64,000 nucleotides of DNA, from positions 2,520,775-2,584,774 of the forward strand of contig NZ_OY781091.1 of NCBI RefSeq assembly GCF_963676275.1, written 5' to 3'. This document shows positions 38,826 to 46,914 of this stretch, piece by piece (positions within the stretch are counted from its first letter, which is position 1; each line of letters starts with the position of its first letter). Source of the stretch: an uncultured Cohaesibacter sp. Its GTDB lineage: Bacteria; Pseudomonadota; Alphaproteobacteria; Rhizobiales; Cohaesibacteraceae. The notes under the pieces are model-generated. The model was not told where the DNA came from. It ran no database searches and saw only the letters and a list, made by a program, of their open reading frames with translations. The position numbers and the translations under genes are program-made.

Positions 38826-39833
38826 ATGAAATCCAAGTTGCTTTGCGGCATTCCTTTCGAAGAAACCCGATCCCCGGAACCTGCCGGCCCACCGCTCGCT
38901 TGGGCTTTCTCCGCCGACAGGCAAGAGAAGAAAGCCTGGCGTCAATTCTGGTTGCAGGATCCCATCATGGGAGGCCTCAACTATGTCACTCATCATACTC
39001 TGAGATTGCTGCCGGTCTCGGGATGTTCACGCTTTGGTGCAATGCTTGCACCCTTTGCCAGAAAACGCTTTTCAACATCCAATTTTTCCATACGCATTGG
39101 CAACAACATGGCAGCATTGGCTCTAGATGCTGCGTCATCAGAGCAGGGCACTGATGCCCTTGTTGCGCGCTGGTGGGACAATATCGGGCGCGTTTTTGCC
39201 GAATTTTCTGTGACAGACCGACATTGGGACGCCGGTCTGGTCAAGTTTTCCGGTCAGGAGCATTTCCAGGCCCTCCAGCGCAGAGGAAAGCCGGTAATAT
39301 TCGTTTCTGTGCATGTCGGTCATTGGGAAGCCCAGATGTCAATCCTTTCAAAAGCCCTTGGCATTACGTTGACTGGTCCTTTTCAACCGGAACCAAGCCG
39401 CTTTACAAATCGTCTTGTCCATAATTTGCGCAAACGCCGCGGGCAATTTTTCTTCCCCCCTGGACAAAAATCAGCGATCAGGCTGCATAGATTGCTGAAG
39501 TCACAAAGCGCGCATGCTCTGATCTATGTCGATGATGTCAGGGACGGGCAGATCCATTTGCCACTATTCGATCGCCCCGTTCCCGACAGGGGCAATGCCG
39601 TCGCCGCAATAAAACTGGCAAAATCGACCAATTCCGCTCTGCTTCCCGTCTATATCTACCGCACCACCGCAGCCAACTATCAAATGACAATCCTGCCCGA
39701 AATCGAAATTCAGCAAGGAGAGGATCAAGACATCGCCATCAAGGAAACGATAGAGCGGATCAACGACAGCCTCGAACCCGCAGTGCTGGAGCATATCGAC
39801 CAATGGTACATGCTGGCAGAACTCAGACTCTGA
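38826..39833 (+). CDS. Divergent LpxL-like acyltransferase, partner of the P450
   Basis: 335 residues. The H-x4-E motif of the family is HVGHWE (H163, E168), followed by a conserved 'FFPPGQKSAIRLHRLLKSQSAHALIYVDDVRDG' block with the usual Asp-rich substrate region. It begins with about 45 residues ('RSPEPAGPPLAWAF') that are unlike the N-terminal anchor of lipid A acyltransferases, and it ends without the WMW-type C-terminus. The gene starts 7 bases after the P450 stop, so the two are almost certainly one transcript. It may acylate a small molecule or membrane lipid linked to the P450 product. Confidence 0.82.
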   Translation: MKSKLLCGIPFEETRSPEPAGPPLAWAFSADRQEKKAWRQFWLQDPIMGGLNYVTHHTLRLLPVSGCSRFGAMLAPFARKRFSTSNFSIRIGNNMAALALDAASSEQGTDALVARWWDNIGRVFAEFSVTDRHWDAGLVKFSGQEHFQALQRRGKPVIFVSVHVGHWEAQMSILSKALGITLTGPFQPEPSRFTNRLVHNLRKRRGQFFFPPGQKSAIRLHRLLKSQSAHALIYVDDVRDGQIHLPLFDRPVPDRGNAVAAIKLAKSTNSALLPVYIYRTTAANYQMTILPEIEIQQGEDQDIAIKETIERINDSLEPAVLEHIDQWYMLAELRL

Positions 39834-40030
39834 AACTGAACAGCCCCTAGAATTGTAGACACCTTGAGCACCCCAATAGAGGCAAAGAGCCCGCAAAGCC
39901 AGACGGGCATTTCGCAGAATTATTCCGGATAGATACCATTAAGCGGACACACAAAACGCAGCCAAATGCCTCAGGCAGCACGATTGGCGAACGTTTGAGC
40001 AGACAGAAGGTCTCAACTCGAGCAATCCAG

Positions 40031-40200
40031 TGTTACTTTTCACCCGGTATTGCCATAATGCGGGATTAAGTGAGAATATCCGGGAACAGCCGAAAATCGT
40101 CGGCATTTGAAAGGGTTAGGAAGTCTTCGGCGGGAAAAATCGTCGAGGGCTTTTTTCATGGCGTTTTGCCAAAAATGCTTGTTTCGGCAAAAATCGAGCC
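40031..40200. repeat. Candidate left end of the prophage with clustered short repeats
   Basis: From TGTTAC at 40031 on, CCCGGTATT (40043-40051), AATGCGGG (40057-40064) and AATATCCGGG (40075-40084) are three versions of one motif in alternating orientation. AAAATCGTCG occurs at 40093-40102 and 40136-40145, and AAAATCGAGC at 40190-40199. The spacings are similar to the multiple transposase sites at Mu ends. The region holds no convincing gene. Confidence 0.45.
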
Positions 40201-40351
40201 GAATATGCTCAGGCCTTCAAGTATCGTTCGAAAAGGCTTCAAAGAGACTGAGAAGGTCTTTTAAACGGCAGAAATCAGCCTTTGAGAGCATTTCGCGAGG
40301 TGCAATAAATCGACGCTCAAAAGTGCACAATTTGCATCCAAATCCAAAACA

Positions 40352-40482
40352 AACTTGGAAGCAACTTCCAAGTTCGCATATTTCGGGTGCTGGAATTTTA
40401 TGAAATTGTTGTATTTCAATAGGTTAATGCTTCCAAGTTCGGCATTCAAGAGGCTAAAACATGCCCTCCGAACTTGGAAAGC
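40352..40482. repeat. Four copies of an ACTTGGAAG motif as two inverted pairs
   Basis: AACTTGGAAG (40352-40361) faces CTTCCAAGTT (40365-40374) with 3 bases between them; CTTCCAAGTTCGG (40430-40442) and CCGAACTTGGAAAG (40469-40482) form a second, wider pair. The shared core is CGAACTTGGAA. They lie just downstream of a minus-strand gene near the left end, where Mu has transposase-binding or enhancer sites, so a role in transposition is the first guess. Confidence 0.65.
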
Positions 40483-40503
40483 CAAAATCAAAAATTCGGC
40501 CAT

Positions 40504-40854
40504 CTACCCCTTCTGGTCCTTGGCCATTTCTTCCAGGATAAATCGGCCTATATCGTCTACCTGACTTTGTTTGAGCTCTGATAGACCACATGTACGAAAC
40601 TGGAAATAGATCTTCTGCCAGATCTGGTCTGCATCGCTATTTCTAGCAGTAGCCAAAGCCTGAATTGCACCGTCTAGTCGCTGGTAATCTTCGGCTCGCA
40701 TTGGTAGTAAATGCGGAGCAAGTTGAAATATCGAGAATGCGGAAATAGCGATAAATATAACAAGGCAAAGGACTTGTGTCTGGCCTTTTAAGGCAGAAAC
40801 AGAGGTTTCATTGCTAGAAACAAGATTGCGTATATAGGCGGAATCGATAGACAT
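40504..40854 (-). CDS. One-TM protein of unknown function in the lysogeny module
   Basis: 116 residues from the ATG at 40854, which has GAGG at good distance; the longer frame to 40944 has no ribosome site. One membrane helix covers about residues 27-49 ('VLCLVIFIAISAFSIFQLAPHLL'), with a soluble charged C-terminal half. Its place, leftward of the repressor and on the same strand, makes expression in the lysogen likely. Membrane proteins at this spot are often superinfection-exclusion or lysogenic-conversion factors, but no family was recognised. Confidence 0.7.
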   Translation of the reverse strand: MSIDSAYIRNLVSSNETSVSALKGQTQVLCLVIFIAISAFSIFQLAPHLLPMRAEDYQRLDGAIQALATARNSDADQIWQKIYFQFRTCGLSELKQSQVDDIGRFILEEMAKDQKG

Positions 40855-40922
40855 ATTAATCCTCACCGTTGCCCGCGGGCGGCGGGCGTACTTGTTACGA
40901 TAAGGCGGTAATGTCGCCGAAT

Positions 40923-40944
40923 GTGAGATGCTCCAACATCTCAC
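40923..40944 (-). repeat. Hairpin between repressor and one-TM protein genes
   Basis: GTGAGATG and CATCTCAC form a perfect 8-bp stem with a 6-nt loop, 69 bases upstream of the one-TM protein start. There is no T-run on the minus strand. It could be an operator or an RNA hairpin in the shared message. Confidence 0.5.
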
Positions 40945-40997
40945 CCCGTCAATTTATAACGTATTTTATACAATTGCAACTAATTAGACATATATTG

Positions 40998-41462
40998 CTA
41001 TTTTGTCGCGAGGTAAAGAAGGTCTTTCAACTCTTCTTTCAGGAGAATTCTTGTCTGTTCTGGCGGGAATTTATCTTTGATTTCAGCCAGTTTGCGATAG
41101 CAAACCATATAAATCAGCCATAGCTTATCCGGTTCAATCCTGACTTTGCGATTTTGAGCCAGGAATTCAGCTATGGTGATGACGATTGTTTCCATCAGGC
41201 TCGCATCAAGAGCCTGCGCAGGCGGCTCTTCGGGAAGATACATTTCCCCTTCGCCAGTCAAAAGCCAGTGTAGGTTAATTCCTTCTGAATTCGCCAATTG
41301 CTGCAAAAACTCAACGCTCGGAGCACTGACACCTTTTTCATAGGTGACGTAAGTTCCTTCTTTTTGCCCAAGCTCTTGAGCGAAATCCCCACGAGAACGA
41401 CTTCCTCGAATTTCGATAAGTCTCGCGGCAACAGGCGTTTTTGGCTTCAGAGGTCGACCCAT
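40998..41462 (-). CDS. Prophage repressor, HTH type (CI/Mu c-like role)
   Basis: 154 residues. The N-terminal HTH spans about residues 10-65 ('RGSRSRGDFAQELGQKEGTYVTYEKGVSAPSVEFLQQLA') followed by 'GINLHWLLTGEG', the hallmark of XRE-type phage repressors. The C-terminal half lacks a Ser-Lys LexA-type protease, so induction is probably not by self-cleavage. It is divergent from the Ner-like gene, with a 152-base control region between them. Confidence 0.85.
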   Translation of the reverse strand: MGRPLKPKTPVAARLIEIRGSRSRGDFAQELGQKEGTYVTYEKGVSAPSVEFLQQLANSEGINLHWLLTGEGEMYLPEEPPAQALDASLMETIVITIAEFLAQNRKVRIEPDKLWLIYMVCYRKLAEIKDKFPPEQTRILLKEELKDLLYLATK

Positions 41463-41496
41463 ACATTAATATAAATAGAATTCCATCTTTTTGTTA

Positions 41497-41524
41497 TTGA
41501 TTTAGATGCAATTCCATCTATACT
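41497..41524 (+). promoter_or_regulatory. Early lytic promoter (Pe-like)
   Basis: TTGATT (41497-41502), a 16-bp spacer and TATACT (41519-41524) make a good sigma-70 type promoter reading toward ner and the transposase genes. The start would be near 41531, some 84 bases before the ner ATG. Confidence 0.6.
41503..41520. promoter_or_regulatory. Dyad operator inside the early promoter
   Basis: TAGATG-N6-CATCTA fills the spacer of the early promoter and reaches the -10 element. AATTCCATCT is repeated at 41479-41488 and 41510-41519, 31 bases or about three helical turns apart. A repressor bound here would block polymerase, and a pair of such sites fits cooperative binding of the repressor or Ner. 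Confidence 0.6.
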
Positions 41525-41614
41525 CCTTGTTAGTTAAACAACTCATTCATTCCCAAATCGACAGTTTCAAAGCTTCACCTTTGGAATTGTCCAGAGAAAG
41601 ACGGAGGTGTCTTT

Positions 41615-41947
41615 ATGGCACGCCCAAGAAAGAAGGATATGGAACCTGCCGATATCCTTCACCTTCTGCGAAAAAAGCGCCTGTCCTATGCAGATCTTGA
41701 TCGCAAGTTTGGCCTTTCCCGAGGAAGTGCCTTGCATGCGTCGCGTAAACCTCATGAGCCTGGTGAACAGGCTCTTTCCGATGTCCTGGGCATGCCCGCC
41801 CATCGCATTTGGCCAAGTCGCTATGATCCGCAGACGGGTGAACGCCTAAAGCCACAGCCTGCCGCCAACAATAAGCCCAAGCGCTCCCTTCGTCACCGTC
41901 AAAAAGCATCGACGTGTGGACAGAATGCAGAAGGAAAGGCGGCATGA
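41615..41947 (+). CDS. Ner-like DNA-binding regulator
   Basis: 110 residues. The first 65 are the Ner/SfsB-type helix-turn-helix: 'DILHLLRKKRLSYADLDRKFGLSRGSALHASRKPHEPGEQALSDVLGMPAHRIWPSRYDPQTGER' is a close copy of the Mu Ner pattern. In Mu, Ner damps early transcription and the repressor promoter. The last 40 residues are a basic tail with no counterpart in Mu Ner. GGAGGTG lies just upstream of the ATG. Confidence 0.9.
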   Translation: MARPRKKDMEPADILHLLRKKRLSYADLDRKFGLSRGSALHASRKPHEPGEQALSDVLGMPAHRIWPSRYDPQTGERLKPQPAANNKPKRSLRHRQKASTCGQNAEGKAA

Positions 41948-42132
41948 GCCTCCTGTTTTCCCACAACAGTCATTCGCGCTCCGTGTTTACCCCCAAAAGC
42001 ATGGAGACAAATGGTCATGGCGCAATGGTCCCCGCCGCCATGACCATCCCTTTCAAACTGTACGATCACGGTTGCTCTCGGCCTTCGTCTGAAGACGTCA
42101 CAGACTTTGCTGTGTGCGCCGGTCATCCGTGA
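41944..42132 (+). CDS. Possible small early protein after Ner
   Basis: 62 codons starting with an ATG that overlaps the ner stop (ATGA), the coupling style used all through this phage. The product ('MSLLFSHNSHSRSVFTP...') is unlike anything recognised. The end overlaps a GTG that could open the next gene. It may be a real small protein, but composition gives no extra support. Confidence 0.35.
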   Translation: MSLLFSHNSHSRSVFTPKSMETNGHGAMVPAAMTIPFKLYDHGCSRPSSEDVTDFAVCAGHP

Positions 42133-42230
42133 TCGCAAGACCATTGCAGCAGAAAAACGATGCTGCGCCAACGCCTAAAGTTTCGGCAAAAATAGACAGT
42201 TTTGTACCCATCAGTACCGGAGTAGAGACC

Positions 42231-42578
42231 ATGAACAGATTGAACGAAGACGAACTTTACGAATTGCATTTTCGCGTCTGTGTCGCAGCCGTTGCGGAAG
42301 GCTTTCCGCACCTTCCAGTTGCCCATATCATTGAGCCACCAAGAGGGCGGTTTGATGCAATCCTTGCGCGTCAGATCGTGCTGCATATTCTTGTCGCCCG
42401 CTTTGGCTTGGTGCGCACCCGTGTTGGGGCCTTGATGGGGCGCAAGCGCACTCAGGTCAATAATGCCGTCTACAAGGTGGATGAACGTCTCGAAGATCCT
42501 GAATTTGCCAAACGCTACATCCGATGGGCAGAGCGCACAGAGGAGCTCTACCTTGATGAACTGGCGGAGGTGGCATGA
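42231..42578 (+). CDS. DnaA domain IV-like DNA-binding protein
   Basis: 115 residues. The C-terminal half 'RQIVLHILVARFGLVRTRVGALMGRKRTQVNNAVYKVDERLEDPEF' has the layout of DnaA domain IV, the helix-turn-helix that reads DnaA boxes, without the AAA+ ATPase. The start at 42231 has GGAG 8 bases upstream; a GTG at 42129 overlapping the previous stop would add 34 residues. It precedes a ParB-like gene, with which it overlaps by 4 bases. Mu has no such gene at this place. Confidence 0.7.
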   Translation: MNRLNEDELYELHFRVCVAAVAEGFPHLPVAHIIEPPRGRFDAILARQIVLHILVARFGLVRTRVGALMGRKRTQVNNAVYKVDERLEDPEFAKRYIRWAERTEELYLDELAEVA

Positions 42579-43420
42579 TGTCAGACTTCAAGCAGCTCTC
42601 AATTTCCGAGATCCATGTTCCCGAGCGCCTTCGTCAGGTCGACGAAGATCATGCTGTGGCCATTCAAGCTTCCATCGTTGCGCATGGTCAGTTCAACCCC
42701 ATTACAGTGCGGATCACGCCAAATGGCCAGCGACCTTACACATTGGTCGCTGGTGCACACCGATATCGCGCCATTGAGCTACTCGGGAACGATCAAGACA
42801 TCGATGCACTGGTGGTTAAGGCCGATAAGAATGAAGCCATTCTGCTGGAGATTGAAGAGAACCTGTTCCGCAACGATCTTTCCGTCATGGACCGCGCTGT
42901 TTTTGTCGAAAACTATCGCGATGCCTGGGAAAAAGTCCATGGTCAAATCAATCCGAAGGGAGGCCGCCCCAAAAACAGGGACAACTTGTCCCAGTTTTCG
43001 GAAAGCCCAGTTGGGCTGCTTGAAGCTGAAGCTGAAAAAGGCTTCTCAGCAGCTTGTGCAGATCGCCTCGGTGTTTCTGCAAAGGCCATTCAGCGGCTTA
43101 ATAAAATCTCCAAAAACCTGCCAAAATCGGTGCGCAAAGCCATTGCGGGTACGTCGATTGCGGACAACCAATCGCAGCTTCTGAAGCTGGCGAAAATGTC
43201 GCCAGAAAAGCTGAACAAATTCCCCGTAGCACTCAGGGAAACCAAAGACTTCAAAAAATCCCTGACAGCCCTAGAGCCACCCGCGCCAAAACCAGATCCG
43301 GTGAAACAGCAGCTCTCTTCGTTGATCAACGCATGGCAGAAAGCAAAACCGGAGGCGCGGGCAGAATTCCTCGAATTTGCTGGTCTTGTAGAAGCCAAGG
43401 GCGAGGGTGCTGCATCATGA
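42575..43420 (+). CDS. ParB/Spo0J-like protein in the phage early region
   Basis: 281 residues. The N-terminal ParB-like domain is typical: 'ISEIHVPERLRQVDEDHAVAIQASIVAHGQFNPITVR', 'LVAGAHRYRAIELLG' (GxHRY where ParB has GERR) and 'LLEIEENLFRNDLSVMDRAVFV'. A central HTH-like region ('ADRLGVSAKAIQRLNKI') follows. No ParA is present beside it. In a transposable phage it is more likely a gene regulator or DNA-binding accessory than a partition protein. Confidence 0.85.
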   Translation: MMSDFKQLSISEIHVPERLRQVDEDHAVAIQASIVAHGQFNPITVRITPNGQRPYTLVAGAHRYRAIELLGNDQDIDALVVKADKNEAILLEIEENLFRNDLSVMDRAVFVENYRDAWEKVHGQINPKGGRPKNRDNLSQFSESPVGLLEAEAEKGFSAACADRLGVSAKAIQRLNKISKNLPKSVRKAIAGTSIADNQSQLLKLAKMSPEKLNKFPVALRETKDFKKSLTALEPPAPKPDPVKQQLSSLINAWQKAKPEARAEFLEFAGLVEAKGEGAAS

Positions 43421-43881
43421 AAAACGGTAATCCTGATCAGCTCGATCTATTTAAGAAACCGGTATTCGAAACCCGTGTCAAAGAAGGTAATATCGACCTT
43501 GAACGGTTTCGCTCGAAGATCAAACGCGCCATGTCACAAGCCATTCGTGACAGTGGCTTTGATCGCCGCACCATCGCTCTGCGCATGGCACAGCATCTCG
43601 GCCTTGAACGGCTAAGCAAAACGACGATAGACGCCTATACGGCCGAGAGCAAGGACGGGCACGATATCAGCCTTGTGCGCTTTTCTGCCTTTGTTCGCGC
43701 CACCAATGCTCCTTGGCTCTGGGATCTTATCCTTTCTCAGGACGGTCTAACCATCCTCGAGGGCGAAGAGCCACGTCTTGCGGAGATTGCCCGCCTTGAG
43801 CAGGAGCGCAAGAGCATCAACAGCGAGTTGCGCAAATTGCGTGTGCGTCCGGTTCAAGTGAAGGATTGGAGGCAAGGGTGA
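43417..43881 (+). CDS. Early phage protein of unknown function, probable DNA-binding
   Basis: 154 residues, ATG overlapping the stop of the ParB-like gene. The middle part 'AMSQAIRDSGFDRRTIALRMAQHLGLERLSKTTIDAYTAESKDGHDISLVRFSAFVRATNAPWLWDLI' is helical and has the look of an HTH region, and the C-terminal 30 residues form a short coiled coil. It directly precedes the transposase gene, whose start overlaps its stop. No named family was recognised. Confidence 0.75.
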   Translation: MKNGNPDQLDLFKKPVFETRVKEGNIDLERFRSKIKRAMSQAIRDSGFDRRTIALRMAQHLGLERLSKTTIDAYTAESKDGHDISLVRFSAFVRATNAPWLWDLILSQDGLTILEGEEPRLAEIARLEQERKSINSELRKLRVRPVQVKDWRQG

Positions 43882-45827
43882 GCGATCAGTTTTTCTCAGC
43901 TGCCGAAATTGCAGAGGTTGAGGGCGTTACGATCCGTAGCATCAACAATCTTGCCGCCAAACAGGGGTGGCGCAGGAAGAGTGAGAAAGCCCGCAAGCGC
44001 GAAGGGCGCGGCGGCGGCTGGGAATATCATATTGATCTTCTGCCTGACATGGCCCGAGCCCGCTTGGCCATCGAGACCGGAAATCCCACAGAAACTCGTG
44101 GCCGGAATGAGCTTTGGCAGTATTATGAGGGGCTTTCAAAGGCACGAAAAGAAGCCTGCGAACATCGTTTGGAAGCCGTTGAAACCGTCGAGCAGTTTAT
44201 CGGCCTTGGAATGAGCAAAACTGCGGCGGTCACATATACGGCCAATCAGTTTGGATTTGCTGAGCGATCCATCCGCTCATGGTGCAACAGGGTCGATGCG
44301 GTAGATCGATCAGATCGCTTGCCTGCGCTTGCAGATGGCTACAAGCCGACGTCGAAACATCAAGACTGCCACCCAATGGCATGGTCGGTGCTCAAAAGCG
44401 ATTACCTTCGCCCCGAGAAGCCTTCGTTTTCGGCCTGCTATCGGCGAATGAAATATGCGGCTGAGGAACATGGCTGGTCTCCCGTTCCAAATGAACAAAG
44501 CTTGCGCCGCCGCTTCAAGGATGAGGTGCCGCAGTCCGTGGTGACGATGGCCCGAAAGGGCAAAGACGCGGCCAAAGGGCTTTATCCAGCCCAGCGCCGC
44601 GACCGCTCCGGCCTGCATGCCATGGAAGCCGTCAATATGGATGGTCATCGTTTTGATGTGTTCGTCATCATGCCTGGCAAAACGACACCGCAGCGCGTGC
44701 ATTTGATTGCTCTGCAGGATCTGTATTCTGACAAGTTCGTTGCATGGCGTTTGGCCGTTTCAGAGAACAAAGACGTTGTCCGTCTGGTCATCGGAGACAT
44801 GGTCGAACGTCACGGCATCCCCGACAAGATCGTGCTCGATAATGGTCGCGCTTTTGCTTCCAAATGGATTACGGGCGGAAAATCAAACCGCTATCGCTTC
44901 AAGGTCGACCCGAACGAACCTGAAGGGCTTTTGATTGCGCTCGGTATTGACGTGGTCTGGGCGACCCCGTATGCGGGCCAGTCCAAGCCGATCGAGCGTG
45001 CCTTCCGCGACCTCTGCGAGGATATCGCCAAGCATCCGTTCTGTTCTGGTGCCTATACCGGTAACCGGCCTGAAGCCAAGCCGGAAAACTACGGCTCGCG
45101 TGCTTTGCCATTCAACGATTTTGCCAATCACGTGGAGCGAATGATTGCCGAGCATAATGCGCGCCCAGGGCGGACAGCAAAAAATGCGAATGGCCGCTCC
45201 TTTGACGAGATCTTTTCCGAAAGCCTGAAGCAACCGACCACCCTTATACGTTGGCCAACCCAAGAGCAGCGTGCGCTCTGGCTGATGGCGTCGGATCGCA
45301 TAACAGCCCGCAGAGGCTCTGGTGAAATCCATATCTTCGGCAACCGTTACTGGGCGCGTGAACTCAATCAGTATGCAGGCAAGAAAGTCACGGTTCGCTA
45401 TGACCCTGACAATCTGACCAGGCCAATGCGGGTTTATGACCTCAATAACCGCCTCATCTGCATTGCCGATTGCATCGCTGATACCGGTTTCTTCGATACC
45501 GAAGCTGCACGTGAGCATGCCTCCAAGCGAAATGCCCTGATCAAGAATGAGCGTGAAAACAGAAACCTTCATGCCGAGCTCAGCCCGGATGACCTCGCTG
45601 ATGTCTATGGCAGTAAAGAGCTTGCCGAACCCGTTGAGCCTCAGCCTCCTGTCTTCAAACGTTTAGCCGTATCCAACGGTCGAGACTATCTGGAGCCTTC
45701 AACAGATGAAGATGGCGAATGGGATGAGGCTAGAAACGCCGCATTCTCTCGTGGCTTGAAAGCGCTGGAAAGGCAAAGAGCCTCAGAGAACATACTGGAA
45801 TTCCCCGACAAGGGAAAAGGTCGTTGA
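43878..45827 (+). CDS. Mu-type transposase A (DDE integrase/recombinase)
   Basis: About 649 residues, close to MuA (663). The GTG start at 43878 has GGAGG 5 bases upstream. The N-terminal MuA-type winged helix ('FSAAEIAEVEGVTIRSINNLAAKQGW') is followed by end-binding subdomains, then the catalytic core with D255 ('NMDGHRF'), D321 ('IVLDNGRAF') and E373 ('KPIERAFRDL'), spaced nearly as in MuA. A C-terminal beta-barrel and a tail for MuB/ClpX contact follow. It cuts and joins the phage ends during replicative transposition. Confidence 0.93.
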   Translation: MSDQFFSAAEIAEVEGVTIRSINNLAAKQGWRRKSEKARKREGRGGGWEYHIDLLPDMARARLAIETGNPTETRGRNELWQYYEGLSKARKEACEHRLEAVETVEQFIGLGMSKTAAVTYTANQFGFAERSIRSWCNRVDAVDRSDRLPALADGYKPTSKHQDCHPMAWSVLKSDYLRPEKPSFSACYRRMKYAAEEHGWSPVPNEQSLRRRFKDEVPQSVVTMARKGKDAAKGLYPAQRRDRSGLHAMEAVNMDGHRFDVFVIMPGKTTPQRVHLIALQDLYSDKFVAWRLAVSENKDVVRLVIGDMVERHGIPDKIVLDNGRAFASKWITGGKSNRYRFKVDPNEPEGLLIALGIDVVWATPYAGQSKPIERAFRDLCEDIAKHPFCSGAYTGNRPEAKPENYGSRALPFNDFANHVERMIAEHNARPGRTAKNANGRSFDEIFSESLKQPTTLIRWPTQEQRALWLMASDRITARRGSGEIHIFGNRYWARELNQYAGKKVTVRYDPDNLTRPMRVYDLNNRLICIADCIADTGFFDTEAAREHASKRNALIKNERENRNLHAELSPDDLADVYGSKELAEPVEPQPPVFKRLAVSNGRDYLEPSTDEDGEWDEARNAAFSRGLKALERQRASENILEFPDKGKGR

Positions 45828-45896
45828 GTGTTGTGTAGACCAAAAGAAAAGGGCGGGATGGCCCGCCCTGAAAAGTCAATTCAAAGGAATATATAG

Positions 45897-46913
45897 ATGA
45901 ACGACACGCAAAACACAAGTGCTTGGGAAAGCCCAACCAATTTTCCTGATATTGGTGACGGTAATCGTCCTGGTCGCAGCTTTGATGATCTCGAAGACTG
46001 GAAGCAGCTTACACAACGCATCTATGACATTGCCCTTTCCGAAGGCTGGTCAAAAAGCGAACTGGCCCGCCGGATGGACATGTCAGTCGGCACCTTCAGC
46101 CAGTATTTTTCGGGCAAGTATGATGGCCGCCTGGATACCAACAACAAGAAGGTCAAACGCTGGCTGGAGAGTTGGGATGATCTATCAGAAATGGTCTCAG
46201 TCGTTCCAACTGGCCCCACTTTTGTGAACACTCCAACCGCCTGTGAAATCATCGAAACACTGGCATTTGCGCAGGTGATGCCTGACTTCGTCACGATCAC
46301 GGCTGCGGCAGGTACCGGTAAGACCACTGCCTGCAGAAATTTTGCCATCCGTCCCAATGTCTGGATGATAACAGCATCGCCTCACACGAAAACCGTCCAT
46401 GGCATGCTGGTGGAGTTGGCAACTGAGCTCGATATCGTCCAACATAACCCTGCCAAGCTAACTCGTGCCATCGGCCAGCGCCTCAAAAAGGCCGGCAACC
46501 GCACGCTGATCATCGTTGATGAGGCTCAGAACCTCGTCGATGATGCCGTCAACCAGCTCCGCCATTTCGTCGACAATTATGAGTGCGGCTTGGCCCTTGT
46601 TGGCAACGAAGAAATTTACACTCGTTTTGCTAAACGGACTGACGGACCATCCTACGCGCAGCTCAAACGTAGAATTGGCAAACGGGTTCGCAGAAACAAG
46701 CCACGTGCGCAAGACATCGCCATGTTGCTTGATGGCTGGAAAATCACCGACCCTGACGTCCGCAAAGTGCTGACCGGTATCGGCCACAAGGACGGAGCGC
46801 TCGGCCAGATCGATAAGACCATCAAACTCGCCATGATGACAGGTGACGGCAAGCCATTGACAGCAGATGCAATAAAGGCTGCTTGGGCCAACCGCGATGT
46901 GGAGGGTTTGTAA
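45897..46913 (+). CDS. MuB-like AAA+ ATPase (target DNA activator)
   Basis: 338 residues. An N-terminal HTH (residues about 40-75, 'SEGWSKSELARRMDMSVGTFSQYFSGKYDG') precedes the ATPase: Walker A GTGKT at 139-143 and Walker B 'LIIVDEAQN' with D208. The C-terminal domain resembles that of MuB. The protein binds DNA in an ATP-dependent filament, picks targets and activates the transposase. AAAGGAA lies 8 bases before the ATG. It lies 69 bases after the transposase gene. Confidence 0.92.
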   Translation: MNDTQNTSAWESPTNFPDIGDGNRPGRSFDDLEDWKQLTQRIYDIALSEGWSKSELARRMDMSVGTFSQYFSGKYDGRLDTNNKKVKRWLESWDDLSEMVSVVPTGPTFVNTPTACEIIETLAFAQVMPDFVTITAAAGTGKTTACRNFAIRPNVWMITASPHTKTVHGMLVELATELDIVQHNPAKLTRAIGQRLKKAGNRTLIIVDEAQNLVDDAVNQLRHFVDNYECGLALVGNEEIYTRFAKRTDGPSYAQLKRRIGKRVRRNKPRAQDIAMLLDGWKITDPDVRKVLTGIGHKDGALGQIDKTIKLAMMTGDGKPLTADAIKAAWANRDVEGL

Positions 46914-46914
46914 C

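Noticed and set aside
40070-40403. Short plus-strand frames in the left-end repeat region
   Set aside because: They overlap each other and the repeats, lack ribosome sites and look like chance frames in transposase-site DNA.
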